A DNA stretch of 64,000 nt from contig CAJXRZ010000001.1 of assembly GCA_913060515.1 (NCBI GenBank), forward strand, positions 177,478 through 241,477, written 5' to 3'. The stretch's first letter is position 1. Every line of letters begins with the position of its first letter. The notes beneath the pieces were generated by a model. The model was not told where the DNA came from. It saw only the letters and a program-made list of their open reading frames with translations, and ran no database searches. Source of the DNA: an uncultured Pseudomonadota bacterium. GTDB taxonomy: Bacteria; Myxococcota_A; UBA796; CAJQPC01. Made by a program: the position numbers and the translations under genes. This document shows positions 1-7,088 of this stretch, in pieces.

Positions 1-82
1 CGGCCACGTAGGCGGCACGGTCCCCCTTCTCGTTGGGAGCAGCGGCGGGGGTATGGTCGAGAGAAGAGATTTGCTTGTCCAT
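1..82 (-). CDS. 5' end of an unidentified protein (partial)
   Basis: The minus strand opens with an ATG at position 82, preceded by an AGGA ribosome binding site 8 nt upstream. It reads MDKQISSLDHTPAAAP and continues off the window edge (27 codons visible). The N-terminus is polar and Pro/Ala-rich with no signal peptide. It lies 46 bp downstream of the sigma factor gene on the same strand, so the two are probably co-transcribed. Too little is visible to name it. A second ATG five bases upstream, in another frame, gives a less protein-like reading. Confidence 0.45.
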   Translation of the reverse strand, partial: MDKQISSLDHTPAAAPNEKGDRAAYVA

Positions 83-128
83 GCCATGTCCTGGGTGACA
101 CCGCCTGGAACCGTCCAGTGGGTGCGAC

Positions 129-896
129 TTAGTGAACGGTCCTGGCGACGCGAAACTTGAGGCGTTTAATTCCTTGGCTGCGAAGCTGGCAGGCACGACT
201 CTCCGTAACGCCAAGTACTTCGCCGATTTCCTTCAAGGTCAGGCCGTGCAAATAATACAGGCCGACTGCGGTGCGCTCCTTCTGGGGGAGGTGGTGCACA
301 GCTTGGATGACTTCTTGAATGAGCTCATCACGAACCCAGCTGTCCAAGAGGTCCTCATCATCGCCAGCGACCTTCTCGGAGAGGGGGGTGCCGGACTCGT
401 TGTCCAGGGGAGCGTCCAGGCTGACCAGCTTGCGAATCTGCGCATCGGCGGCCAGATCCTCGTATGCGGCGACGCTGATCTCGAGGGACTTGGCCATCTC
501 CTCGCGGGTGGGCTGACGGTCCAGCTCACGGAAGAGACGGTCGCGCTCGGACTCGATGCGGTTGACCTTGCGGCGAACGCTGCGTGGGACCCAGTCGTTC
601 TCGCGCAGGGCGTCGACGATGGAGCCGCGGATGCGAATCTCGGCGTAGGCCTTGAAAGGCACGTTGCGGGAGGTGTCGAAGCGGTCAACAGCATCAATGA
701 GGCCCAAGGTGCCGACGTTGACCAACTCGTCCAGGTCCACGCTGGCGGGGAAGCGGCGAATCATGCGGCTGGCGATGGTCCGGACCAATGGGTAGTGGTC
801 CAGAATCAGCTGCTCACGCTCCTTGCTGTGGGGCGGGGTCGCGTTGCCCTTGGCGGTGGGGGCTGCGGTGCTTGCCAGTGCGAGTGCTGTTGCCAT
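129..896 (-). CDS. fliA: RNA polymerase sigma factor, FliA/WhiG (sigma-28) type
   Basis: 255 residues, the usual length for FliA. Region 2 spans about residues 30-100 (HYPLVRTIASRM, then VDLDELVNVGTLGLIDAVDRF). Region 3 follows (RSVRRKVNRIESERDRL). Region 4 (about 200-250) has LPQKERTAVGLYYLHGLTLKEIGEVLGVTES-type helix-turn-helix residues. An extra Ala/Thr-rich stretch of about 25 residues precedes region 2. Such factors direct RNA polymerase to late flagellar, motility or developmental genes. No flagellar structural gene is visible here, so the regulon is unknown. A sigma-54-like promoter lies about 45-60 bp upstream, which would place this gene in a sigma cascade. Confidence 0.92.
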   Translation of the reverse strand: MATALALASTAAPTAKGNATPPHSKEREQLILDHYPLVRTIASRMIRRFPASVDLDELVNVGTLGLIDAVDRFDTSRNVPFKAYAEIRIRGSIVDALRENDWVPRSVRRKVNRIESERDRLFRELDRQPTREEMAKSLEISVAAYEDLAADAQIRKLVSLDAPLDNESGTPLSEKVAGDDEDLLDSWVRDELIQEVIQAVHHLPQKERTAVGLYYLHGLTLKEIGEVLGVTESRACQLRSQGIKRLKFRVARTVH

Positions 897-939
897 TTGG
901 AATCTCCAGGGAGCCGTGTGTTGTCTCGCTGAAGCTCAA

Positions 940-956
940 TGCATCCGGTGTGCCAA
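940..956 (-). promoter_or_regulatory. sigma-54-type -24/-12 promoter for the FliA-type gene
   Basis: On the minus strand this reads TTGGCACACCGGATGCA. The GG and GC dinucleotides are 10 nt apart, as required for -24/-12 elements, and the TTGGCAC half matches the consensus exactly. The predicted start is near 929, giving a leader of roughly 33 nt before the ATG at 896. Sigma-54 control of fliA is known in several flagellated bacteria. This is a motif-level inference. Confidence 0.6.
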
Positions 957-973
957 CTTTAGACTTTTATTTA

Positions 974-989
974 AGTGATTGAAATCACT
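974..989. promoter_or_regulatory. 16-bp palindrome, candidate operator
   Basis: AGTGATT and AATCACT are perfect 7-bp arms around a GA centre. The site lies in the divergent region between the sigma factor and the MMPL exporter, about 45-60 bp upstream of the predicted sigma-54 start. It could bind a dimeric regulator of either gene. Confidence 0.4.
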
Positions 990-1036
990 CAATCTGTCTG
1001 GGCGGGGGGTCAAATGTGATCCACTTGGGACCGGTT

Positions 1037-1068
1037 TACTTTTGAACCCCTGGATACTTTTGTACCCC
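1037..1068. repeat. tandem 14-bp direct repeat upstream of the MMPL gene
   Basis: TACTTTTGAACCCC and TACTTTTGTACCCC differ at one base and recur with an 18-bp period. They end about 50 bp before the exporter start codon. The repeat could be a regulator site or carry promoter elements; no clear sigma-70 pair was recognised. Confidence 0.4.
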
Positions 1069-1119
1069 CTCTGATGCCTTCCCCAACACCCCCCTTGTCG
1101 GCCTGCTCAAGGGATCGGA

Positions 1120-3675
1120 TTGGCGGGTGCCTTCCTAAAGGCCCAGAGGGAGAAGAGTTGGGTTAAGGGCCGCGGGCGCCAACGAGAGGGAGGTCGCATC
1201 TCCGAGCAGCAGCCGACAACCACACCGGTAGAGCCGCGCACCATCTTTGGTCGCTTGGCCCGTTGGGTGCTGCGGCATCGCAAGGCGGTGGCCATCGGCT
1301 ACCTGGTGCTCACCCTGGTCTCGCTGGGCTTTGCCTCCACGCTCACCGTGGACTCCGATGTGCTCAACCTCATGCCGGAGACGGACGCGGCGAGCCAGAA
1401 CCTCAAGGCGCTCAACGATGCCGAGAGCGGGCTCAACCTCGTCTCGGTGGCGGTTGCCGGTGACCCAGTAGACACCCGCGCCTTCCTCTTGAAGCTACAG
1501 GCCGAGCTCGAGCAGCACCCGGAGTTTGTGAACTACGCGGTCTACGACGTGGACGACGAGCTGGCCCTTCGCTTGGGCCTGGCCCACGTGGAGACCCAGA
1601 CTTTGGTGGAGATGCGCAACCGCCTCAGCTCTGCGGTGGCCAGCGGCCGGACCATGGCCAACCCCATCGTGGCCTCGCGCTTGCTCAGCTTGGGTCCGAT
1701 GACCGAGAAGCTGAACTTGGCGGACGAGCGCAGGAGCTTGCTGAGCCAAGCCTCCCAACAAGAAGACGAGCAAGGGCTCCCCAACCTGGAGCGCATCGTC
1801 ATTCAGCCCTCGGGGCCCGCGCCTGATCTGCCCTTCTGTCGGGCCTTCATGACCTACTTGGACCAGACCATCGCCGACTTGGACCCAGAGTCCAGCGGCG
1901 TTGAAGTGGTCTGGATCGGCGGGGCCTACAAGTACAACGTCGACGACGTCAACGGCATCATGGGCGACATGCGGTGGACAGCGGGCGTCTCGGTGGTCTT
2001 GGTCTTGCTGCTTCTGCTCGGCGCACTCCGAGATGCCCGGGTGCTGCCCATCCTGTTCACGCCTCTGCTGGTCGGCACAGCCTTTACCTTCGGCTTTGCA
2101 GCCATCGTGATTGGCTCTTTGAACAGCTACACCGCCATCTTTGGCGCGGTCTTGGTGGGGCTGGGCATCGACTTTGCCATCCACCTCTACTCTCGCTACC
2201 GCGAGGAGAGGGGCAACTCGGCGTCCTTGGAAGACGCCATCGTGAAGGCTTGGGACCAGACTGGCCCCCCTTGCGCTGCAGCCGGCATCACCTCCGTGGG
2301 CGGCTTCATGGGACTGCTCTTGGCCCAGTTCAAGGGCTTCTCCCAGCTCGGTGTGTTGCTCGCCTTTGGTGTCAGTGCCTGCTTGGTGAGCGTGCTCATG
2401 CTCATGCCGGTGCTCATTGCCTGGCGTGAGAAGCAGCCGCGGGCGTGGCGGCCACGCACTCTGCCCATCAGCCGGCTCAAGGCCCGTCCCCCCACCTACC
2501 GCTTTGCGCCCGTGGTGCTCTTGGGACTCCTGGCCATCTCCGTCGTGTTCGGGGTCATTGCCCGCAACCTGACCATGGAGAAGGACCTGAGCGTGCTCAA
2601 GCGCGAAGGCATGGCCTACGAGGAGCTCTCGGATCGAGACCGTGCATTGGTTCAGCTGACCTATGCGGCCATCATCGCCGACTACCCCGACAGCGAGGCC
2701 TTGCGTGCTGGGGCCTTGGAGCTGCGGGCGCTGCGGGATTCCGGAGAGGCAGACCAGATCGGACGCATCATCTCCGTCCACGACATCCTGCCAGCCGAGC
2801 AGGAGCGACGCTTCGAGCTGCTCCGGGAGATCCAGGCCCTGTCCCTGGACGAGAACTACATCTACCTGCCGGCGCCCCTCAAGCAGAACTTGGCGGTTCT
2901 GGACGGCGCGGATCTGACCCCAGTCACAATCGACCAGCTGCCCAAGGGTGTCCGGCACATGGTCGGTGCAGACGAGAACCACCACCGCTTGCTCGTCTTC
3001 CCGGCCGGCAACGTCTGGAACTTGGACAAGGTCGCTGAGCTCAAGCGTCAGGCGGAGACCTTCTTTGAGTCGCGCGGCATTCCCGCAGCCGGTGAGTACC
3101 TGGTGGTGGGCTCGCTCTCTCGCATTCTGCAGCGCGATGCACCTGTCGTCGGTGCTGGGGCGGTGATCTTGGTCTGGCTGGGTACCTTGGGCCAAGCCTT
3201 GCCCTCCTTGCTCAAGAAGGGCACACGGGTCACGGCCATCCGCCGCTCTCTGGGGGCCATGGCCGTGCTCGCGCTGGGCATGACCTGGGGCGCGGGAGCT
3301 CTTGTGCTGGCACGGGTCAACCTGACGGTGCTCAACCTGGTGGGCATTCCAATCCTGCTCGGCATCGGCGTGGACGTGGTCATTCACTTGCTCCATCGCT
3401 TGGCGGAGGAAGGCCCTGGGCGTGTGCTCAAGGCCCTGAGCACCACAGGGTGGGCCAGCGGTCTGAGCGCCGCGACCACCATCCTGTCCTTCCTGAGCCT
3501 GACCTTCGCCGCCAACCGCGGCGTGGAGTCCCTTGGGATGCTCGTCGTTGTGGGCCTGAGTGCCGTGACCTTGGCGGGCTTCTTCATCGTGCCGGTCGGC
3601 TGGATGACCACTTGGAAGTTGGGTGGCGCCATGGGCCAGGAACCCGAAGGGGAGCCGAACGATGCCCCTGAGTGA
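1120..3675 (+). CDS. MMPL/RND-family transporter
   Basis: 851 residues with the duplicated RND layout. A first transmembrane helix at about 55-75 (VAIGYLVLTLVSLGF) is followed by a large periplasmic loop, a helix bundle at about 285-430, TM7 at about 465-485, a second periplasmic loop, and a final bundle at about 685-830. GIDFAIHLYSRYRE and GIGVDVVIHLLHRL are the matching TM4-type motifs of the two halves. Such proteins export lipids or hydrophobic compounds using the proton gradient. Its size fits hopanoid-associated HpnN, but no hopanoid genes are nearby, so the substrate is open. The start is a TTG with AAGGGA just upstream; there is no ATG alternative before TM1. Confidence 0.85.
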   Translation: MAGAFLKAQREKSWVKGRGRQREGGRISEQQPTTTPVEPRTIFGRLARWVLRHRKAVAIGYLVLTLVSLGFASTLTVDSDVLNLMPETDAASQNLKALNDAESGLNLVSVAVAGDPVDTRAFLLKLQAELEQHPEFVNYAVYDVDDELALRLGLAHVETQTLVEMRNRLSSAVASGRTMANPIVASRLLSLGPMTEKLNLADERRSLLSQASQQEDEQGLPNLERIVIQPSGPAPDLPFCRAFMTYLDQTIADLDPESSGVEVVWIGGAYKYNVDDVNGIMGDMRWTAGVSVVLVLLLLLGALRDARVLPILFTPLLVGTAFTFGFAAIVIGSLNSYTAIFGAVLVGLGIDFAIHLYSRYREERGNSASLEDAIVKAWDQTGPPCAAAGITSVGGFMGLLLAQFKGFSQLGVLLAFGVSACLVSVLMLMPVLIAWREKQPRAWRPRTLPISRLKARPPTYRFAPVVLLGLLAISVVFGVIARNLTMEKDLSVLKREGMAYEELSDRDRALVQLTYAAIIADYPDSEALRAGALELRALRDSGEADQIGRIISVHDILPAEQERRFELLREIQALSLDENYIYLPAPLKQNLAVLDGADLTPVTIDQLPKGVRHMVGADENHHRLLVFPAGNVWNLDKVAELKRQAETFFESRGIPAAGEYLVVGSLSRILQRDAPVVGAGAVILVWLGTLGQALPSLLKKGTRVTAIRRSLGAMAVLALGMTWGAGALVLARVNLTVLNLVGIPILLGIGVDVVIHLLHRLAEEGPGRVLKALSTTGWASGLSAATTILSFLSLTFAANRGVESLGMLVVVGLSAVTLAGFFIVPVGWMTTWKLGGAMGQEPEGEPNDAPE

Positions 3676-4531
3676 GCTGGAGATGGAAGGGCTGCGCTTG
3701 CTGCGAGAGCGGCCTGGAGCCCTCAAGCCAGCCACGATGGATGCTCTGTTGGCCGAGGACCCCGCCAACGGTGAGCTGATGTGGCTGCGGGCCTATCCGC
3801 CCTTCTGGAAGGAGGACTGGGAGTCGGCGCACACCTGGCTCGCCCGTTCTTGGGACGCCGGCTTTCGGGGTGCAGATCTCTACCTGGACCGCAGCGAGGT
3901 CGCCCTGTGCCTGCCCTTGGACGCCGAGAGCTGTGTGGCCATGGCCCAAGAGGCTGTACGCGCGGTGGCCGAAGATGCGCGCCGCTTGGCGCTTGCTCGG
4001 GAGCAGCTCGGACGTGCGTTGTCTGCCGCAGGCCGGAAAGAGGAGGCACTGGAGTACTTCGCCGAGCAGGTCGCCCACGCCAGCGACAAGAGCATGGCCC
4101 TTGTGGAGCTGGGCAACCTGCATCTGCAGCTCGGACAGCCCCGCAAGGCTCTGGCTGCGCACAAGCAGGCGCTGGCCGCGGCGATGGAGTCCGCCAGCCC
4201 AAGCCTTCACGCCGCACAGCTGGCGCTCGGCGTCACGCTGCTGAACCTGAACCAGTGCCAGGCGGCCATCCCACACCTGGAGCTGGCAGCCCTCGGCGCC
4301 GACCCCAAGGTGTGCGCGCGCGCCGTGTCCTCGCTTGGCACAGCTTGGGTCAGGCTTCGGCGGCCGGAAAAGGCGCAGGCCGCGCTCACAGCGGGCATCG
4401 GCCGCCTGCCTCAGGAAGCCCCTGAGCGCGCAGAGCTTCTGGCTCAGCGACGCTCGCTTCCCTCTCCTCGACCCAGCGTGAAGAGCCGCCGCAAGAAGCG
4501 CGCGGGATCCGGCAAGGGGAAGCGTCGCTGA
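3662..4531 (+). CDS. tetratricopeptide-repeat protein
   Basis: 289 residues from the ATG at 3662, which has a GAAGGGG site upstream and overlaps the MMPL stop by 14 bp, so the two are translationally coupled. Alpha-helical repeats at about residues 90-270 (for example RREQLGRALSAAGRKEEALEYF, cut here to its TPR-like pattern of Gly/Ala/Tyr positions) indicate 4-5 TPRs. The C-terminus is strongly basic (KSRRKKRAGSGKGKRR). There is no signal peptide, so it is cytoplasmic. It may scaffold or regulate the exporter; the exact role is unknown. Confidence 0.75.
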   Translation: MPLSELEMEGLRLLRERPGALKPATMDALLAEDPANGELMWLRAYPPFWKEDWESAHTWLARSWDAGFRGADLYLDRSEVALCLPLDAESCVAMAQEAVRAVAEDARRLALAREQLGRALSAAGRKEEALEYFAEQVAHASDKSMALVELGNLHLQLGQPRKALAAHKQALAAAMESASPSLHAAQLALGVTLLNLNQCQAAIPHLELAALGADPKVCARAVSSLGTAWVRLRRPEKAQAALTAGIGRLPQEAPERAELLAQRRSLPSPRPSVKSRRKKRAGSGKGKRR

Positions 4532-4564
4532 CGGGTTAGGCTGCAGGCCTGACTGGAGTGTTCA

Positions 4565-5167
4565 ATGGCGTTGGTGTCCTACCTCGGCAAGGCCCGCAAG
4601 CTCGTACGCACGCACTACCCCGAGGCGATGACCGCCGTTCAGCCCAAGGCCAACTGGGCCGGGCCCGGCACCCTTCCTGGTGGTTTGGCGGATATGTACG
4701 CCAACTTCGGCCCGGTCGATCTGCGCCTGAGCTACTGGCCAGCCGACTTGACCCTGCCCAGCCTACGCAAGCTCTGGGGCCTGCAGGCCGGCTACATCTA
4801 TGACCCCTCCACCGGGGAGCAGTTCAAGAACTGGGACGAGAACCACACGGTCATTGGCCGCGCTGGCGATGACTGCGTCTATGTCTTCGACTCCCGAGAC
4901 GAGAAGGTCTACCAGGTGCGCTACAAGCGCATGCGCTGGAAGGCGACCTTGGTCTTTGAGTCCATCGGCGAGTACTGCATGGTGGTCGTGGCCCTCTCGG
5001 TGGTCTGCAAGGACCTGGGGGATGAGCTGACCGATGCCAAGGGAAAGATGACGGAAGAGGCTGGAGACAAGGCTCTGATGGAGCTCTTCGAGCTCATGGG
5101 CAGAGACATTGACCGGGCCGAGGCCATGTTGGTGCGCTTGGGTTGGATTCAGCCCGACGAGGACTGA
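4565..5167 (+). CDS. unknown protein, possible SUKH (SMI1/KNR4-like) fold
   Basis: 200 residues, soluble, acidic at the C-terminus. The arrangement LPGGLADMYANFGPVDLRLSYW followed later by GDDCVYVFDSRDEKVYQVRY resembles the SUKH layout, in which a helix before a Phe-Gly turn is followed by a 'gD..yvfD...g.vy.v' strand pair. SUKH proteins are often immunity proteins of contact-dependent toxins, but no toxin gene is adjacent. TAGGCT about 20 nt before the start could be a -10 element, and GGAG lies 8 nt upstream of the ATG. The family assignment is weak. Confidence 0.6.
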   Translation: MALVSYLGKARKLVRTHYPEAMTAVQPKANWAGPGTLPGGLADMYANFGPVDLRLSYWPADLTLPSLRKLWGLQAGYIYDPSTGEQFKNWDENHTVIGRAGDDCVYVFDSRDEKVYQVRYKRMRWKATLVFESIGEYCMVVVALSVVCKDLGDELTDAKGKMTEEAGDKALMELFELMGRDIDRAEAMLVRLGWIQPDED

Positions 5168-5181
5168 GCCGGAGCGCGCGC

Positions 5182-6090
5182 TTAGAGCTGGCTACCGAAC
5201 CACGCGCTCAAGTCTTTGAGCTGCGTGGGGGAGTCTGGATGTACCGCGACCAGGGCAAAGCCCTGTACGGCGATCTCAGGCTCACCGTTGCGTCGGTACA
5301 GGTCTGCCAGCAGGTAGGTGGCGCGGGTGAGCTCCACGGGGTCGCTGGGCTCGCTGGCCAGATAGGCCTGAATCTCCGCCATGGCCAGGCGCTGCAGCTT
5401 GGGCTCCACTTCGCCCACGATCCAGCGGAAGCGCTTGAGGGCCTCCTTCTCCTCCGCGTCCAGGCTGCCGACCTTCTCAAAGGCCTTGAGGTATTGGTCG
5501 CGCTCGGCTCCAAAGCCGCCGCGGTGGGCCACCCGGGCCAAGTTGTGCAGCAGAATCTTGCGCTGGCGGGGGTTCAAGTCGGTGCGCTTGAGCTCTGCGG
5601 CACCTTGGTCCAAGAGTTCACGGGCTTGGATGGGCCCTTCCAGGCCGATGTACACGCCGACGGCCTCGTCTCGCGCGGTCCAGCTGGCCTCGAGGTAGAG
5701 CTGGTAGAGCATGCGGTGATCCGCTTCCAGGATCTTGTACATCTCCGCGGCGATCAGGTAGCGGTCCCAGGTCTCCAGAGAGTCAGGGTCCCCGGTGACC
5801 TTCTGGATCTCGCTGAGCTTGACCCCGATCTGGGAGAGCTGCTCATCCGTGGGCGAGATCTTGAGCATGTCCTGGCCGTAGACCGTGAACAGGTCCTCTG
5901 GGCAGGTGGCGATGGCGTATTCCCTGAACTGCCCCTCGGTGGAGTAGCTGACCAGGTCGCTGTCCCAGCCGCCGTGGGTGTTGGCGCTCACCTTGGAGTA
6001 GATCCGTGCGGTGCCGTTCCCAGTGGGACAGGGCTCCACGTGAATGTCGAGCTGGGTGGCCAAGGCCAATGAGGAAAGCATCAGGAACAT
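5182..6090 (-). CDS. secreted protein with DUF2225-like N-terminus and TPR-like helices
   Basis: 302 residues from the ATG at 6090, chosen over an upstream TTG because GGAG lies 6-9 nt before it. MFLMLSSLALA is a very short uncharged signal peptide, with predicted cleavage before TQ. Residues about 25-65 (WDSDLVSYSTEGQFREYAIATCPED) resemble the DUF2225 signature, in which 'DsDlr..y.g..p..Y.v..CP.CGy' precedes TPRs; here the second metal-type Cys is lost. The rest is helical, TPR-like. Function unknown, probably a periplasmic scaffold. It is 36 bp downstream of the PAS-protein stop on the same strand. Confidence 0.65.
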   Translation of the reverse strand: MFLMLSSLALATQLDIHVEPCPTGNGTARIYSKVSANTHGGWDSDLVSYSTEGQFREYAIATCPEDLFTVYGQDMLKISPTDEQLSQIGVKLSEIQKVTGDPDSLETWDRYLIAAEMYKILEADHRMLYQLYLEASWTARDEAVGVYIGLEGPIQARELLDQGAAELKRTDLNPRQRKILLHNLARVAHRGGFGAERDQYLKAFEKVGSLDAEEKEALKRFRWIVGEVEPKLQRLAMAEIQAYLASEPSDPVELTRATYLLADLYRRNGEPEIAVQGFALVAVHPDSPTQLKDLSAWFGSQL

Positions 6091-6126
6091 GGGCGTCTCC
6101 AACCCCCAAGGGGGGGCGCTGCTTCC

Positions 6127-7083
6127 TCAGGTGCCCGAGTCCAGGCGTTCCGTCAACTCCCGAGTTCGCTTGAGCACCCGATCCAGAGGGCTGGCAGCTT
6201 GGGAGAGCTGCACCCGCACGCCGGGGTCAACCTGGGGACTCAGGCTCGCCAATTCCAGGCGGCCAAGGGCCTCTGTCAGGGGATCTGAGAGCTCGGCCAA
6301 GCCTGCCCGTGCGGCGTCGAGCAAGCTTCCCCTGGCCTCGCTCTGGACCAGTTGGTCGGTGGTGTTCTCCAGGGCACGTGCCAGCTGCAGGCGCTCCCTG
6401 TCGTCGCGGAAGATCCCCACTGTCGCCACTGGACGGCCCATGGCGTCGTGCAGCAAGGCTGCGGAGAGCTGAACCAAGATGGACTCTCCTCCGGCGCTCC
6501 GCAGACGCACGATGTGGCCGTTGATGCGGTGTCCTTCGGCGGCCTTCATGCGGGCCATCACGTCGCTGGCATCTCCAGCAGCGGCGTAGAACTGACCGAC
6601 GTGCATGCGTCCCAGGACCTGATCGGCGGGGTAGCCGAGCACCTCTTCAGCGGCCCGGGAGAAGAGCAGAATCTGCCCTTGCAGATCGACGGCGACCACG
6701 GGGTCGGGAGAGGCTTCCACCAAGCGTGGCAGAAGATCGGAGGCCCCGGCTGCATCGCTCAAGGAGGGGCTGGGGGCCGCCAGCCAACCGCGTAGGCGGG
6801 CGGCGAGAACGGAAGGAGACAGTGGCGTGCGCACCACGTCGTCTGCGCCCGCGGCCAGGGCGAGTTCTGCCTGCTCCGTGTTGGAGCACACCACCAGCAG
6901 AGGGGTGGCCTGGACGCGCTTACGCTGTAGCCGCACCCACTCGGGGCCGCTGATGGGGCCGTCTTCGAAGCCGATCAAGAGCAGCTCGGCGTCCACAGGA
7001 CCGCTGGGACGCCACGTGACGCTGTGGCCAGCGCGTTGGAGGCGCTCTGCGAGCTGAGGACTGGAGACCGACAAGCGGGCCAT
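6127..7083 (-). CDS. receiver-like/PAS protein with degenerate HisKA helix
   Basis: 318 residues from the ATG at 7083, six bases past the larC stop; frames reading further upstream lie inside larC. Residues 1-100 resemble a CheY-type receiver that has lost its acidic pocket but keeps a GADDVVRTPLSPSVLAARL-type C-terminal helix. A PAS domain follows at about 120-235 (SPDPVVAVDLQGQILLFSRAAEEVLGYPADQVLGR). The last 80 residues look like a HisKA dimerisation hairpin: AGLAELSDPLTEALG aligns with the usual AGvAHEinNPLtaiLG, but the His is missing. No ATPase domain follows. It probably senses or relays without phosphorylation. Confidence 0.7.
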   Translation of the reverse strand: MARLSVSSPQLAERLQRAGHSVTWRPSGPVDAELLLIGFEDGPISGPEWVRLQRKRVQATPLLVVCSNTEQAELALAAGADDVVRTPLSPSVLAARLRGWLAAPSPSLSDAAGASDLLPRLVEASPDPVVAVDLQGQILLFSRAAEEVLGYPADQVLGRMHVGQFYAAAGDASDVMARMKAAEGHRINGHIVRLRSAGGESILVQLSAALLHDAMGRPVATVGIFRDDRERLQLARALENTTDQLVQSEARGSLLDAARAGLAELSDPLTEALGRLELASLSPQVDPGVRVQLSQAASPLDRVLKRTRELTERLDSGT

Positions 7084-7088
7084 GGGCG

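Noticed and set aside
1495-3768. Long open frame antisense to the MMPL transporter
   Set aside because: It mirrors the MMPL codons in high-GC DNA, has His/Gln-rich composition, and shows no domain or ribosome binding site. The sense strand encodes a clear transporter.
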